From positions 434,001-498,000 of the forward strand of contig JADJXT010000001.1 of NCBI GenBank assembly GCA_016720115.1: DNA of 64,000 nt, read 5' to 3'. Position 1 is the first letter of the stretch. Each line of letters opens with the position of its first letter. Both the position numbers and the translations under genes were made by a program. Source of the stretch: Sphingomonadales bacterium. Lineage in GTDB: Bacteria; Pseudomonadota; Alphaproteobacteria; Sphingomonadales; Sphingomonadaceae. This document shows, one piece after another, positions 25,527-33,546 of the stretch. Under the pieces are notes generated by a model. The model made no database searches, was not told the DNA's origin, and saw nothing but the letters and a program-made list of their open reading frames with translations.

Positions 25527-26321
25527 TCAGGCAGCAACCTTTTGCTGGCCCAGCAGATCGTAGGGGTCGATGCCTTCGCCGCGCATGATGGCATGCGCGC
25601 GCTGGTAGGTTACCGGCTCGGCAATGTTCAGTTTCTTGCGCGCTTCCGCCAAAGGCATTGCCAGCAAACTCTCGATATCCTCGTGCGCCGGGCTTTTTGC
25701 GATGCGGCCCAAGCGCTGTCCTTCACGCACTGCCGCGTAAATGGGGGCATCGGTCGACACGGTTTTCTTCAACTCGCGCGCGCCGGCCCAGGCGAGGAAA
25801 AGCACGCCCCAGCTGGGGTTCAGGCTGTACGAAAAGGCGAGGACGCATTGCTCGCCGAGGGCATCGCGGCCATAGCCGGTCAGCACATGAAACAGATCGT
25901 GCGTGTCGCGCAAACGGTTGCTGTAACGCTCGAGCATGTCGTCGTAGCGCGGCTTGCCCTTCTGGAACTTTTCGAATTCGTCGACCAGACCTTGCGAAGT
26001 AAGCCCTTCCTTCTCCATGAAGTCGCAATAAGCATGCGCCACTGAACCCATCGGGAGTTTGCGCAGACGTTCATGATCGTCGAGCAGATGCGGCAGATAT
26101 TCCTTATTCTGCAGGATATGCTTTCCTGTCGCGGTGGCGAAAAAATGCTCTGCCGAACGGGCGAAACGATTGTCGCGCAAAGCCTCGATGATGTGGAATA
26201 CCTGCTCGGTATCTTCCTTGTCGGCAATCAGCTTGCGAAAATGATGTAGCGCTTTGCGCGGGCGAAAACCCGAATCGGTGCGGGTGGGGTCGCAAAGGGG
26301 AATTGCCTGATCCATGAACAT
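25527..26321 (-). CDS. COQ4-type ubiquinone biosynthesis protein
   Basis: A 264-residue member of the COQ4 family. The metal-binding motif HDxxH-x11-E is complete: His141, Asp142, His145 and Glu157. In eukaryotes COQ4 supports ubiquinone ring modification; bacterial homologues in alphaproteobacteria are thought to act likewise on quinone intermediates. Start codons at 26321 and 26315 are both possible. It is divergent from the DUF418 gene, and the shared 148-bp spacer holds a tandem 13-mer repeat and a short palindrome. Confidence 0.85.
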   Translation of the reverse strand: MFMDQAIPLCDPTRTDSGFRPRKALHHFRKLIADKEDTEQVFHIIEALRDNRFARSAEHFFATATGKHILQNKEYLPHLLDDHERLRKLPMGSVAHAYCDFMEKEGLTSQGLVDEFEKFQKGKPRYDDMLERYSNRLRDTHDLFHVLTGYGRDALGEQCVLAFSYSLNPSWGVLFLAWAGARELKKTVSTDAPIYAAVREGQRLGRIAKSPAHEDIESLLAMPLAEARKKLNIAEPVTYQRAHAIMRGEGIDPYDLLGQQKVAA

Positions 26322-26392
26322 CTTACCTATGTTGCAGTTGTTTTGGATGTCTTACCGACAAGAATGTAAATAGCAGGTTAGCGATTCACTAT

Positions 26393-26418
26393 CAATAGCG
26401 ACTGGCAATAGCGACTGG
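26393..26418 (+). repeat. Tandem 13-bp direct repeat
   Basis: CAATAGCGACTGG occurs twice back to back between divergent coq4 and DUF418 genes. It may be replication slippage or a paired protein-binding site. Confidence 0.75.
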
Positions 26419-26435
26419 ACGTGGCTGCATCGAAG

Positions 26436-26457
26436 CTGTATTGACAACATAATACAG
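26436..26457. promoter_or_regulatory. Short inverted repeat upstream of the DUF418 gene
   Basis: CTGTATT and AATACAG arms with an 8-nt spacer lie 13 bases before the DUF418 start codon and overlap the zone where its Shine-Dalgarno begins. Repressor operator or leader hairpin; not testable here. Confidence 0.4.
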
Positions 26458-26469
26458 GGGAGGAAAATC

Positions 26470-27705
26470 ATGTCCAGCCAAGCGCTTGCAGGCCGCCACA
26501 TCACACTCGACGCGCTGCGCGGCTTTGCCGTGATGGGGATATTGGCGATGAATATCGTCGCCTTTGCGCTGCCCGAATGGGCCTATGTCGCCCCTGGCAC
26601 TTATGGCGGAGACAGCATGGCCGACAAGGCTAGCTGGCTTTTCTCCTTCATTCTCATCGATGGCAAGATGCGCGGATTGTTCTCGCTGCTGTTCGGGGCG
26701 AGCATGGCGCTGATCATCGAACGCGCCGAGGCGAAGGGCGAAAGTCCCGCGAAGGTGCATTATGCACGGATGCTCTGGCTGCTGCTCTTTGGCCTCGCCC
26801 ATTATCTCTTCATCTGGTGGGGCGACATTTTGTTCCTCTACGCCGTCATCGGCTGCATCGCTTACCTGTTCCGCAAATGGGAGGCCACTCGGCTGATCAA
26901 ATGGGCGCTGATCATCTACGGCCTCGGCTTCGTGCTCTACGCGCTGCAATTTGGCGGGCTGCAGTTCCTGCAGTTCATGGCGACGCAGCCGGGGGCCGAT
27001 CCTTCGATGGTTGCGCAATATCAGGAGGTGATGCGCGATCCGGAATTGCGCGTCGACGCGAGCGCTGAAATCGCCGCCTACGCCGGAAGCTATGCCGACA
27101 TAGTCGCGCGGCGTTGGGGCGATGTGTGGCACCTTCTGGTTCTGATCCCGCAGTCCTTTGCCGAAACGCTGCCGCTGATGATGCTCGGCATGGCGATGAA
27201 GAAGAATGGTTTCCTCACCGGCGAATGGCAGGATGGCGACTATGCGCGCTGGGCGAAAAAGCTGCTGATCCCCGGCCTTGCGATTTCGGCCGGGCTGGGT
27301 TTCTGGGTTGCAGCGACCGGTTATGACCTGATCACGACGCTGGCCAATTTCCTCGCCTGGAGCATGATCCCGCGGCTGTTGATGACGATCGGTTATGCCG
27401 CGCTGCTCGTCATGCTGATCCGGTCTGCGGCGGGATCGGCGCTGATTGGCCGCGTTGCCGCCGCGGGGCGGGCAGCCTTCACCAACTATCTGGGCACTAG
27501 CATCGTGATGACGACAATTTTCTACGGCTATGGCTTCGGCCTCTACAACCAGATTGGTCGAGCGAGCCTGTGGTTGTTCGTGATCGGGGCTTGGGCGCTG
27601 ATGCTGCTCTGGTCAAAGCCCTGGCTTGAGCGCTACCATTACGGCCCGTTCGAATGGCTGTGGCGCAGCCTGGCACGGGGCGGGCTGCAATCGCTGAAAA
27701 AATGA
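26470..27705 (+). CDS. DUF418 family membrane protein
   Basis: A 411-residue multi-pass protein. The N-terminal LDALRGFAVMGILAMNIV is the heparan-alpha-glucosaminide/acyltransferase-like start shared by DUF418 proteins. GKMRGLFSLLFGASMALII, the C-terminal GRAAFTNYLGTSIVMT and GPFEWLWRSL are DUF418 signatures. Ten or so membrane segments are expected. Members are proposed to be inner-membrane acyl-group or small-molecule transferases/transporters, without proof. GGGGAGG precedes the ATG by seven bases. Confidence 0.88.
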   Translation: MSSQALAGRHITLDALRGFAVMGILAMNIVAFALPEWAYVAPGTYGGDSMADKASWLFSFILIDGKMRGLFSLLFGASMALIIERAEAKGESPAKVHYARMLWLLLFGLAHYLFIWWGDILFLYAVIGCIAYLFRKWEATRLIKWALIIYGLGFVLYALQFGGLQFLQFMATQPGADPSMVAQYQEVMRDPELRVDASAEIAAYAGSYADIVARRWGDVWHLLVLIPQSFAETLPLMMLGMAMKKNGFLTGEWQDGDYARWAKKLLIPGLAISAGLGFWVAATGYDLITTLANFLAWSMIPRLLMTIGYAALLVMLIRSAAGSALIGRVAAAGRAAFTNYLGTSIVMTTIFYGYGFGLYNQIGRASLWLFVIGAWALMLLWSKPWLERYHYGPFEWLWRSLARGGLQSLKK

Positions 27706-27726
27706 GTGCAAGCGCATAAGTGCTAT

Positions 27727-27759
27727 TGCAACCAATTCGCATTAACGCTAGATGCGAAT
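27727..27759. promoter_or_regulatory. Putative Fur-type iron box upstream of bfd
   Basis: TGCAACCAATTCGCA is a degenerate 15-bp palindrome of the alphaproteobacterial TGC-N9-GCA type. It overlaps a perfect ATTCGCAT-N9-ATGCGAAT pair (27735-27742, 27752-27759) ending two bases before the bfd start. Location before an iron-release gene supports iron control. Confidence 0.5.
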
Positions 27760-27761
27760 CC

Positions 27762-27932
27762 ATGATCGTATGCGTTTGCAATGCCATCCGTGAAAAAGAC
27801 CTGCGCGCCGCGGTGCGTTGCGGCAGCGAAAAGCCGGCAGATGTCTATGCCCGGCTCGGTCGCAAGCCCAAATGCGGGCAGTGCCTGTCCTTCGCCAAGG
27901 ATGTGATCAGCATAAAGCCTGCAACCGCGTAG
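27762..27932 (+). CDS. bfd: Bacterioferritin-associated ferredoxin
   Basis: A 56-residue [2Fe-2S] protein. Cys4-x-Cys6 and Cys37-x-x-Cys40 form the BFD-type cluster ligands (CVC and KCGQC). Bfd binds bacterioferritin and delivers electrons for iron release. The adjacent bfr gene on the same strand, 111 bases on, confirms the pairing. Iron-starvation control is suggested by the palindromic box right before the start codon. The frame continues upstream, but MIVCVCN is the invariant family start. Confidence 0.93.
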   Translation: MIVCVCNAIREKDLRAAVRCGSEKPADVYARLGRKPKCGQCLSFAKDVISIKPATA

Positions 27933-27960
27933 CAATAGCGCCAGCATATTCAAGTGTAAC

Positions 27961-27982
27961 AGCGCCAATTTCGGCGCTTTTC
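27961..27982 (+). terminator. Terminator between bfd and bfr
   Basis: AGCGCC/GGCGCT stem, 6-nt loop, then TTTTCC. It would let bfd and bfr be expressed separately, consistent with their opposite needs for iron. Confidence 0.75.
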
Positions 27983-28043
27983 CTGCTTCACGAATGCGCG
28001 CAATCAGCCTATTCTGGTTGCTTCAAATATCAGGAGCAGTGCC

Positions 28044-28523
28044 ATGAAGGGCGATAGCAAGGTCATCGATTTTCTCAACGAAGCGCTCAAGAATGAGTTG
28101 ACCGCGATCAACCAGTATTGGCTGCACTACCGCCTGCTGGACAATATGGGCGTTGCCAAGCTGGCCGAATTGGAGCGTCACGAATCGATTGACGAGATGA
28201 AGCATGCCGACAAGCTGGCGGAACGCATCCTGTTCCTCGAAGGCCTGCCCAATTTCCAGATGCTGGGGCGGTTGAAGATCGGCGAGACGGTGGAGGAAAT
28301 CCTGCGCGCCGATCTCGCACTGGAAGTTGAAGCCATCCCGCTCCTCAAGGATGCCATCGAGCATTGCGAGAAAGTGCGCGACTTTGTCAGCCGCGACCTG
28401 TTCAACGATATCCTCGAAAGCGAGGAGGAGCATGTCGATATATTGGAAACGCAGATCGAGATGATCGATCAGATGGGTATCCAGAATTACATTCAGTTGC
28501 AGTCAAAACCGGCGGACGGCTAG
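28044..28523 (+). CDS. bfr: Bacterioferritin
   Basis: A 159-residue heme ferritin. Ferroxidase ligands are visible in the helices: Glu18 in KNELTAINQYWLH, ESIDEMKHAD with Glu47/Glu51 and His54, and ESEEEHVD. Met52 is the heme axial ligand of true bacterioferritins. It assembles as a 24-mer that oxidises and stores iron in the cytoplasm. An AGGAG Shine-Dalgarno precedes the ATG. bfd upstream encodes its electron donor. Confidence 0.96.
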   Translation: MKGDSKVIDFLNEALKNELTAINQYWLHYRLLDNMGVAKLAELERHESIDEMKHADKLAERILFLEGLPNFQMLGRLKIGETVEEILRADLALEVEAIPLLKDAIEHCEKVRDFVSRDLFNDILESEEEHVDILETQIEMIDQMGIQNYIQLQSKPADG

Positions 28524-28542
28524 GGGCCCTAAAGGCCGGGTG

Positions 28543-28974
28543 TCAGAGCCGCCCAAACTGGGTCTGGCCGAAAGTGCGGGCGCCAAATTGCGCGCGGCGT
28601 TCGACCAATGGGCTGGCCTCATTTTCGAGCGCGGTTAGCGTCGATTCGAACAGCGGGCGCAACTGGACGACTTTTTCGACCAGTTCTTCGGGGCCCTGCC
28701 GGATTTCGACATAATGGCGGGCTGCGACCTCGATTTCTTCGGTCAATGCAGCAAGGCGCTCTGCACCAAACTGCCAGCTTTCGCCTTTCAGCGTATGGGC
28801 AGGCAGCACCAGCTTGGCCGAATCGCGTTCGCGCATCGCCTGCTCGATCGCGGCGACCGATTTGATGCCGTCCTCGCGGAAATAACCGAGCACGCGGACA
28901 AAGGCTTCGCCGAGCACGCTGCGCGTCTCGCCGAAAGTGGCCCAGTTTACAATTTCATCCGCCGGATGCGTCAT
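28543..28974 (-). CDS. Hpt-domain phosphotransfer protein
   Basis: A 143-residue single-domain protein. AHTLKGES at residues 59-66 is the histidine phosphotransfer motif with His60 as phosphoacceptor; the rest is a four-helix bundle with a basic tail. It would relay phosphate between a hybrid kinase and a response regulator. It is the only signalling gene beside the flagellar block and is divergent from flgM, so a link to motility control (a ChpT/FixL-type or chemotaxis relay) is possible but inferred. It ends 19 bases from the convergent bfr stop. Confidence 0.8.
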   Translation of the reverse strand: MTHPADEIVNWATFGETRSVLGEAFVRVLGYFREDGIKSVAAIEQAMRERDSAKLVLPAHTLKGESWQFGAERLAALTEEIEVAARHYVEIRQGPEELVEKVVQLRPLFESTLTALENEASPLVERRAQFGARTFGQTQFGRL

Positions 28975-29079
28975 CGACGTCCATGCTCCGCCTGATTGGA
29001 TATTCCAAGTTCGGCGTCATAATCCACACAGGTAAACAAGCGGTTGACGTTGAGGTTGCGGCTTAATGTTCTGGCCGAC

Positions 29080-29106
29080 TAAATCACCCATGCGCGCGAC
29101 CGTTAA
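29080..29106 (+). promoter_or_regulatory. Sigma-28 (FliA) promoter of flgM
   Basis: TAAA, then exactly 15 bases, then ACCGTTAA. This matches the sigma-28 layout TAAA-N15-GCCGATAA and the two other copies in this window. The start codon lies 53 bases after the -10. Confidence 0.75.
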
Positions 29107-29158
29107 TTGACCTGACATGCTGTCGGAAAGTCGACAGGCGATTTTCGGGGAACAGGCG

Positions 29159-29440
29159 ATGACGCAGCCGGTAAACTTCAGTCCGCTCCGCATGATGGAG
29201 GCAATGGCGCGCCCTTCCGCCCCGGCGGCAGGCATGGCCGAAAGGCAGGAAAGCGCCGCCTCGCAGGTGGCAGTGGCGCAATTGACGAATCTGGTCCGCG
29301 CTCTGGCGTCTGGCGGGCCGCCGGTGGATCATGCGCGGATCGCACAAATCCGGCAGGCGATTGCCACCGGCAGCTATAGCGCCGATGCGCAGGAAATCGC
29401 AGATGCGATGCTGCGCCATTTTGGTTGGACCGGTGGATGA
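29159..29440 (+). CDS. flgM: Negative regulator of flagellin synthesis (anti-sigma-28 factor)
   Basis: A 93-residue protein whose C-terminal half (VDHARIAQIRQAIATGSY, then IADAMLRH) matches the FlgM sigma-28-binding region; the N-terminus is loosely ordered and Ala/Met-rich. FlgM holds FliA inactive until exported through the finished hook-basal body. ATG 29159 is preferred to 29117 because of GGGG upstream and typical length. A sigma-28 promoter stands in front, giving the known feedback. Its TGA overlaps the ATG of the next gene. Confidence 0.85.
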   Translation: MTQPVNFSPLRMMEAMARPSAPAAGMAERQESAASQVAVAQLTNLVRALASGGPPVDHARIAQIRQAIATGSYSADAQEIADAMLRHFGWTGG

Positions 29441-29745
29441 GTGTCGAAGCCATCGAAGCCGTGCTCGATTGCCAGTCGGACCTGATTACCGCGATCGACG
29501 CGAGCGATGTCGATGCCATCGTGCGCGCGAGCGAGGCGCTTGCCGCAGCAGTCACCCGGCTTCGTAATGTCGAATCCTGGCCTGCCGATGCGCTGGCTGC
29601 CAAACGGTTGCGCAGCGCGCTGCAGCAGAACCAGGCGGCTGCCATCCGGATCAACCTCCTGGCACATTGGACGCGTCAGAATATTGACCGCGTGGCTGAT
29701 TTGCGCTGCATTCGCAGCACAGGCGGCACCCATAAGAGCATGTAA
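29437..29745 (+). CDS. FlgN-like flagellar export chaperone
   Basis: 102 residues, nearly all helical, beginning in an ATGA overlap with flgM. flgM is followed by flgN (chaperone for hook-filament junction proteins) in many bacteria. The sequence has the helical profile and a mid-length RLRSALQQNQAAAIRINLL segment seen in FlgN-like proteins. Primary similarity is weak, so the call leans on position and size. Confidence 0.6.
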   Translation: MSVEAIEAVLDCQSDLITAIDASDVDAIVRASEALAAAVTRLRNVESWPADALAAKRLRSALQQNQAAAIRINLLAHWTRQNIDRVADLRCIRSTGGTHKSM

Positions 29746-29776
29746 AAGGGACATATTTCAGAAATATAAGGCAATC

Positions 29777-29792
29777 TGGCACAGCCATTGCT
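29777..29792 (+). promoter_or_regulatory. Sigma-54 promoter of the transglycosylase-flhA-fliA operon
   Basis: TGGCAC-AGCCA-TTGCT is a full match to the -24/-12 consensus (GG and GC ten bases apart). Expected transcription start is about 12 bases after the -12 GC, around 29803, i.e. at the next start codon. Confidence 0.75.
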
Positions 29793-29803
29793 GATGGCAG
29801 GGC

Positions 29804-30607
29804 ATGAGCCAGACCAGCGCCCTTTCAAACCCGCCAGCAATTTCCGGAACCCTGTGGCGTGCGATCAACGATGCCGCCAACCGCACTGGGGTCGATTTCG
29901 GCTTTCTGCTCGATCAGGCGCGGATCGAAAGCGGGCTGCGTCCTGACGCAAAGGCCGCAACGTCGAGTGCAACCGGGCTTTACCAGTTCACAACGCAGAC
30001 CTGGCTGGCGACGCTCGACAGCCATGGAGCGGAGCATGGTTTCGGCTGGGCCGCCGACGCGATTGTGCCGACGGGACGGGGGCAATATCGGGTTGCCGAG
30101 CCTGCGTTGCGCGAAGCGATACTGGAATTGCGCCGCGATCCCGCTGCAGCCGCACTGATGGCTGGCGAACTCGCCGCCGACAACCGGGCGCATCTTGCCG
30201 GGGCGCTGGGGCGGCCTGTTGAACCGGTCGATCTCTATCTTGCGCATTTCCTGGGCGCATCGGGAGCGGAAAGTTTCCTCAAGGCCTGGGCGGCCAATCC
30301 GGACGATCCGGCTGCTCCGCTTCTCCCGAAAGCCGCCGCCGCCAACCGGCCGATATTTTTCGATAGCGAAGGCGCGCCGCGCTCGCTCGATGCGATCAGG
30401 CGGCGTTTTGCCGAAAAACTCGGGGGTGAAGGTGCGCTGTCTCCGCTCACGCCCAACCGCGCATGGCACGAAACGGCGAACGCTGCGCCGCCGACCGGTG
30501 CGGCAATGGAGTTGCGCCCGATCGAAGCTATGCCGAAGGGGCTGTCGCTCGATTTCGCACATGATGCCTATCGCAAGCTTGCCATGATGCAGGCGGCGCG
30601 CGCATGA
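29804..30607 (+). CDS. Flagellar-operon lytic transglycosylase (SLT domain)
   Basis: A 267-residue protein with an SLT-type lysozyme-like domain near residues 15-160: Glu42 in ARIESGL is the catalytic acid, and GLYQF at 58-62 replaces the usual GLMQL. No signal peptide is seen, so export through the flagellar or Sec system is unclear. Its TGA overlaps the ATG of flhA. It likely opens peptidoglycan for rod assembly, like FlgJ or the stand-alone flagellar muramidases. The tail beyond residue 200 is Pro/Ala-rich and unrecognised. The predicted sigma-54 transcription start coincides with the ATG. Confidence 0.8.
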   Translation: MSQTSALSNPPAISGTLWRAINDAANRTGVDFGFLLDQARIESGLRPDAKAATSSATGLYQFTTQTWLATLDSHGAEHGFGWAADAIVPTGRGQYRVAEPALREAILELRRDPAAAALMAGELAADNRAHLAGALGRPVEPVDLYLAHFLGASGAESFLKAWAANPDDPAAPLLPKAAAANRPIFFDSEGAPRSLDAIRRRFAEKLGGEGALSPLTPNRAWHETANAAPPTGAAMELRPIEAMPKGLSLDFAHDAYRKLAMMQAARA

Positions 30608-32706
30608 AACCGTCGCTCTGGCAATCGCTCGCCACGGCTGCGGCGCTGCCAGGCGCAATCCTTACGCTGGTGCTGCTGATGGTGGTGCCGGTTCCGGCGT
30701 TGCTGCTCGATATCGGTTTTATCGCCAATATCATGATCAGCCTCGCCGTGCTGATGGTCGCGCTTTCGGCGGCGAAGCCGCTCGATTTTTCCGCCTTTCC
30801 AACCGTCCTGCTGCTCGCAACGCTGTTCCGCCTCGCGCTCAACGTCGCGTCGACGCGCGTGGTGCTGGTGCAGGGGCATCAGGGCGCAGCGGCGGCGGGG
30901 CATGTGATCGAGGCATTTGGCGCATTCCTGATCGGCGGCGATTATGTCGTCGGGCTGTTCGTCTTTGCCGTGCTGATGATCATCAACCTGGTGGTGATTA
31001 CCAAGGGTGCGGGGCGCGTGTCAGAGGTTTCGGCGCGCTTCACGCTCGATGCACTGCCGGGCAAGCAGATGGCAATCGACGCCGATCTCAACGCCGGATT
31101 GCTGTCACCTGACGAAGCCAAGGCACGGCGGCAGGAGGTTGCGACCGAGGCCGATTTCTACGGTTCGATGGATGGCGCTTCCAAATTCGTGAAGGGCGAT
31201 GCGGTTGCCGGCCTGCTGATCCTGTTTGTCAACATCATCGGCGGCCTCATCCTTGGCGTCATCAGCCACGAACTGTCGCTGGGCGATGCTGCGCGGACCT
31301 ATATCACGCTCGCCATCGGCGATGCGTTGGTCGCGCAAATTCCTGCCTTGCTGCTCTCGATTGCCGCTGCAGCGATCGTTACCCGCGTTTCCTCACCCTT
31401 CGACCTCAGCGGCCAGATCGGCAGCCAGTTCGGCCAATGGCGCGCCTGGGCCCCGGTTGCGGCGATACTGACTTTACTCGGCCTGATCCCGGCAATGCCG
31501 CAGCTGGTCGTTTTGCCTGCGGCTGGCGTGGCTGGTGGCATTTGCTGGCTGTTGCGCAATCGCGAGCAGGCGGAACGCAAAGCGCCTGCCCCGATTGCCG
31601 TCGCCTCCGAACCGCACCGGATCGCGTGGGAAGATGTCTGCGAAACCGCGCCGGTCGCGCTCGAACTCGGCTATGCGCTGGTCGGGCTGGTCGACGAGCG
31701 CAAAAACGCCCCGCTGATGGCGCGGATCACGACCGTCCGTCGCCAGCTGTCGCGTGAGCTTGGATTTGTGTTGCCGCCCGTCAAGGTTGCCGACGACCTC
31801 AGCCTGCCCGGCAACGCCTATCGAATCCGCATCGCCGGTGTGGTTGTGGGCGAGGATGAAGTCTGGCCGGGCGACCTGTTCGCGCTCGCCGCCGGTGACA
31901 CGCTTGAACCGGTCGCAGGTCGTGCATGCAAAGACCCCAGCTTCGGGCTCGATGCGCTCTGGATCGCGGCGGACAGGCAGATCGATGCTGTCGCCAATGG
32001 CTACACGGTTGTTGATCCGGCAACAGTCATCGCGACGCACCTCAACCAGTTGCTCGCACGCTCGGCAACCGAACTGTTCGGTCTTGATGAAGCGCAGGCG
32101 CTCGTCGAAACGCTCAAGGCCGGGTATCCGCAACTGGCGCAGGGCCTTACGCCGCAGCCCTTTTCGCTGGCGGCTATCGCCGCGCTTTGCCGCTCGCTGC
32201 TTGCCGAACGGGTGCCGTTGCGCGATTTCCGCGCGCTGGCCTCGGCGATGATAGCCGCAGGAAAGCCGGATATGCCCCCCGGCGACCTGACCGAGGCGGT
32301 GCGGCGGCAGCTGGGCGGGCTGATCGTCCAGACCATATCGCCCGCGCAAATGCCGCTGCTCGCGGTGACGTTGGCCCCCGATCTTGAAGCTTTGCTCATC
32401 CAGTCGGTGCGCGCTGCGCCCGACGCGGCATGGCCGATCGAGCCCGAACTGGCCCGCCGGATCGTCGCCAGCATCGGCGAAGCGGTGGAACCGCTCCTGC
32501 TCGCCGCGCGCGGTTTTGCGGTGATCGTCGCCCCGCTGTGCCGACCTGCCATGGCGCGGCTGTTGCGTGCGCAATTTGCCGATGTTGCCGTGCTCTCCTT
32601 CCTTGAAATCCCCGAAGCCAAGCCCGTCGAAATCATCGCCACCGTTGGCGATGCGATCGGCGATGCCGCGCTTCCTGCTCCCGACATCACCGAAAAGGAC
32701 CATTGA
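30604..32706 (+). CDS. flhA: Flagellar type III export protein FlhA
   Basis: A 700-residue export-gate protein. The N-terminal eight membrane segments contain LRLALNVASTRVVL-like and DALPGKQMAIDADLNAGLL (FHIPEP) signatures. The large C-terminal cytosolic domain binds chaperones and substrates. It begins in an ATGA overlap with the transglycosylase and is followed directly by fliA. FlhA uses proton motive force with FlhB and FliPQR, which are encoded at 48-51 kb. Confidence 0.96.
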   Translation: MKPSLWQSLATAAALPGAILTLVLLMVVPVPALLLDIGFIANIMISLAVLMVALSAAKPLDFSAFPTVLLLATLFRLALNVASTRVVLVQGHQGAAAAGHVIEAFGAFLIGGDYVVGLFVFAVLMIINLVVITKGAGRVSEVSARFTLDALPGKQMAIDADLNAGLLSPDEAKARRQEVATEADFYGSMDGASKFVKGDAVAGLLILFVNIIGGLILGVISHELSLGDAARTYITLAIGDALVAQIPALLLSIAAAAIVTRVSSPFDLSGQIGSQFGQWRAWAPVAAILTLLGLIPAMPQLVVLPAAGVAGGICWLLRNREQAERKAPAPIAVASEPHRIAWEDVCETAPVALELGYALVGLVDERKNAPLMARITTVRRQLSRELGFVLPPVKVADDLSLPGNAYRIRIAGVVVGEDEVWPGDLFALAAGDTLEPVAGRACKDPSFGLDALWIAADRQIDAVANGYTVVDPATVIATHLNQLLARSATELFGLDEAQALVETLKAGYPQLAQGLTPQPFSLAAIAALCRSLLAERVPLRDFRALASAMIAAGKPDMPPGDLTEAVRRQLGGLIVQTISPAQMPLLAVTLAPDLEALLIQSVRAAPDAAWPIEPELARRIVASIGEAVEPLLLAARGFAVIVAPLCRPAMARLLRAQFADVAVLSFLEIPEAKPVEIIATVGDAIGDAALPAPDITEKDH

Positions 32707-32708
32707 AG

Positions 32709-33446
32709 ATGTTGCATATCCCCCCGGAAAAGTTCGGCCGCCGCGCCGAAGTACAATCGGCCTATCGCCACGACCCGGCCGAAGCGCTGGTGCGCAGCCA
32801 TGGCGAGATGGTGCGCCGCATCGCCTGGCACGTCCATTCGCGCGTTTCGGCCTCGATAGAGCTGGAGGATCTGGTTCAAACCGGCCTTGTTGCGCTGATC
32901 GAAGCAGCGCGTTGTTACGAGGATCGCGGACATGCCTTTTCGACTTACGCCTCTATGCGTGTCCGCGGTGCGATGATCGACCAGCTGCGGCGCGAAGCGC
33001 GGATGAGCCGGTCGGCGATAGCCGGGCGCCGCCGTCTTGCCGAAACCAGGGCGCGTCTGGAACAACATTATCTGCGCCATCCGTACAGTATCGAGATGGC
33101 AGAGGCGATGGGGCTGACCTTGTCGGCCTATCTCGAACTTGAGGCGGGCAGCCAGCCGGTCGAACAGAGCAGCATCGATGAGCATTATTCGGATCAGGAC
33201 CCCTGGTTTGCCGATCCGGGTGAGGGTGCTGACCTGAAAATCGAGGCGGAGCAGATGCGCACCATCCTTGCCCGGCAGTTGGCCGACATGCCCGAACGCG
33301 AGGCGATGGTGCTGCAACTGTTTTTCGTCGAGGAGTGCAACCTGCACGAAATAGGTGCCATTCTGGGCATCGGCGCACCGCGTGTCTGCCAGATCAAGAA
33401 AGCGGCGCTGGCAAGGCTGCGAATGCGGCTGTCAGACCTTGTTTGA
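32709..33446 (+). CDS. fliA: RNA polymerase sigma factor for flagellar genes (sigma-28)
   Basis: A 245-residue sigma factor. Region 2 (LVQTGLVALIEAARCYEDRGHAFSTYA, then RVRGAMIDQLR) and region 4 (PEREAMVLQLFFVEECNLHEIGAILGIGAPRVCQIKKAAL) match FliA. ATG 32709 is chosen with AAGGA nine bases upstream; a TTG at 32703 overlapping the flhA stop is the alternative. The three TAAA-N15-[G/A]CCGTTA promoters in the window are its likely targets. FlgM, its inhibitor, is encoded 3.5 kb upstream. Confidence 0.94.
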   Translation: MLHIPPEKFGRRAEVQSAYRHDPAEALVRSHGEMVRRIAWHVHSRVSASIELEDLVQTGLVALIEAARCYEDRGHAFSTYASMRVRGAMIDQLRREARMSRSAIAGRRRLAETRARLEQHYLRHPYSIEMAEAMGLTLSAYLELEAGSQPVEQSSIDEHYSDQDPWFADPGEGADLKIEAEQMRTILARQLADMPEREAMVLQLFFVEECNLHEIGAILGIGAPRVCQIKKAALARLRMRLSDLV

Positions 33447-33470
33447 ACAATGTTTCGCGATGTAACGCCG

Positions 33471-33489
33471 CTAACGGCATATTAACCAT
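33471..33489 (+). promoter_or_regulatory. Possible CtrA binding site before the PAS protein gene
   Basis: CTAA-N7-TTAACCAT differs by one base from the CtrA consensus TTAA-N7-TTAAC. It lies 58 bases upstream of the PAS gene. CtrA controls motility genes in many alphaproteobacteria; binding here is untested. Confidence 0.4.
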
Positions 33490-33546
33490 CTCGGCGCATA
33501 GAGGGGCGGGAAGCAACAGGTGCGATCCTTATTATAGGACCGGAAA

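Noticed and set aside
26441..26446. TTGACA as a sigma-70 -35 element for the DUF418 gene
   Set aside because: A -10 at normal spacing would put the transcript start at or beyond the start codon.
32703..32708. TTG start for fliA overlapping the flhA stop
   Set aside because: The AAGGA site is only three bases away; ATG 32709 has correct spacing.
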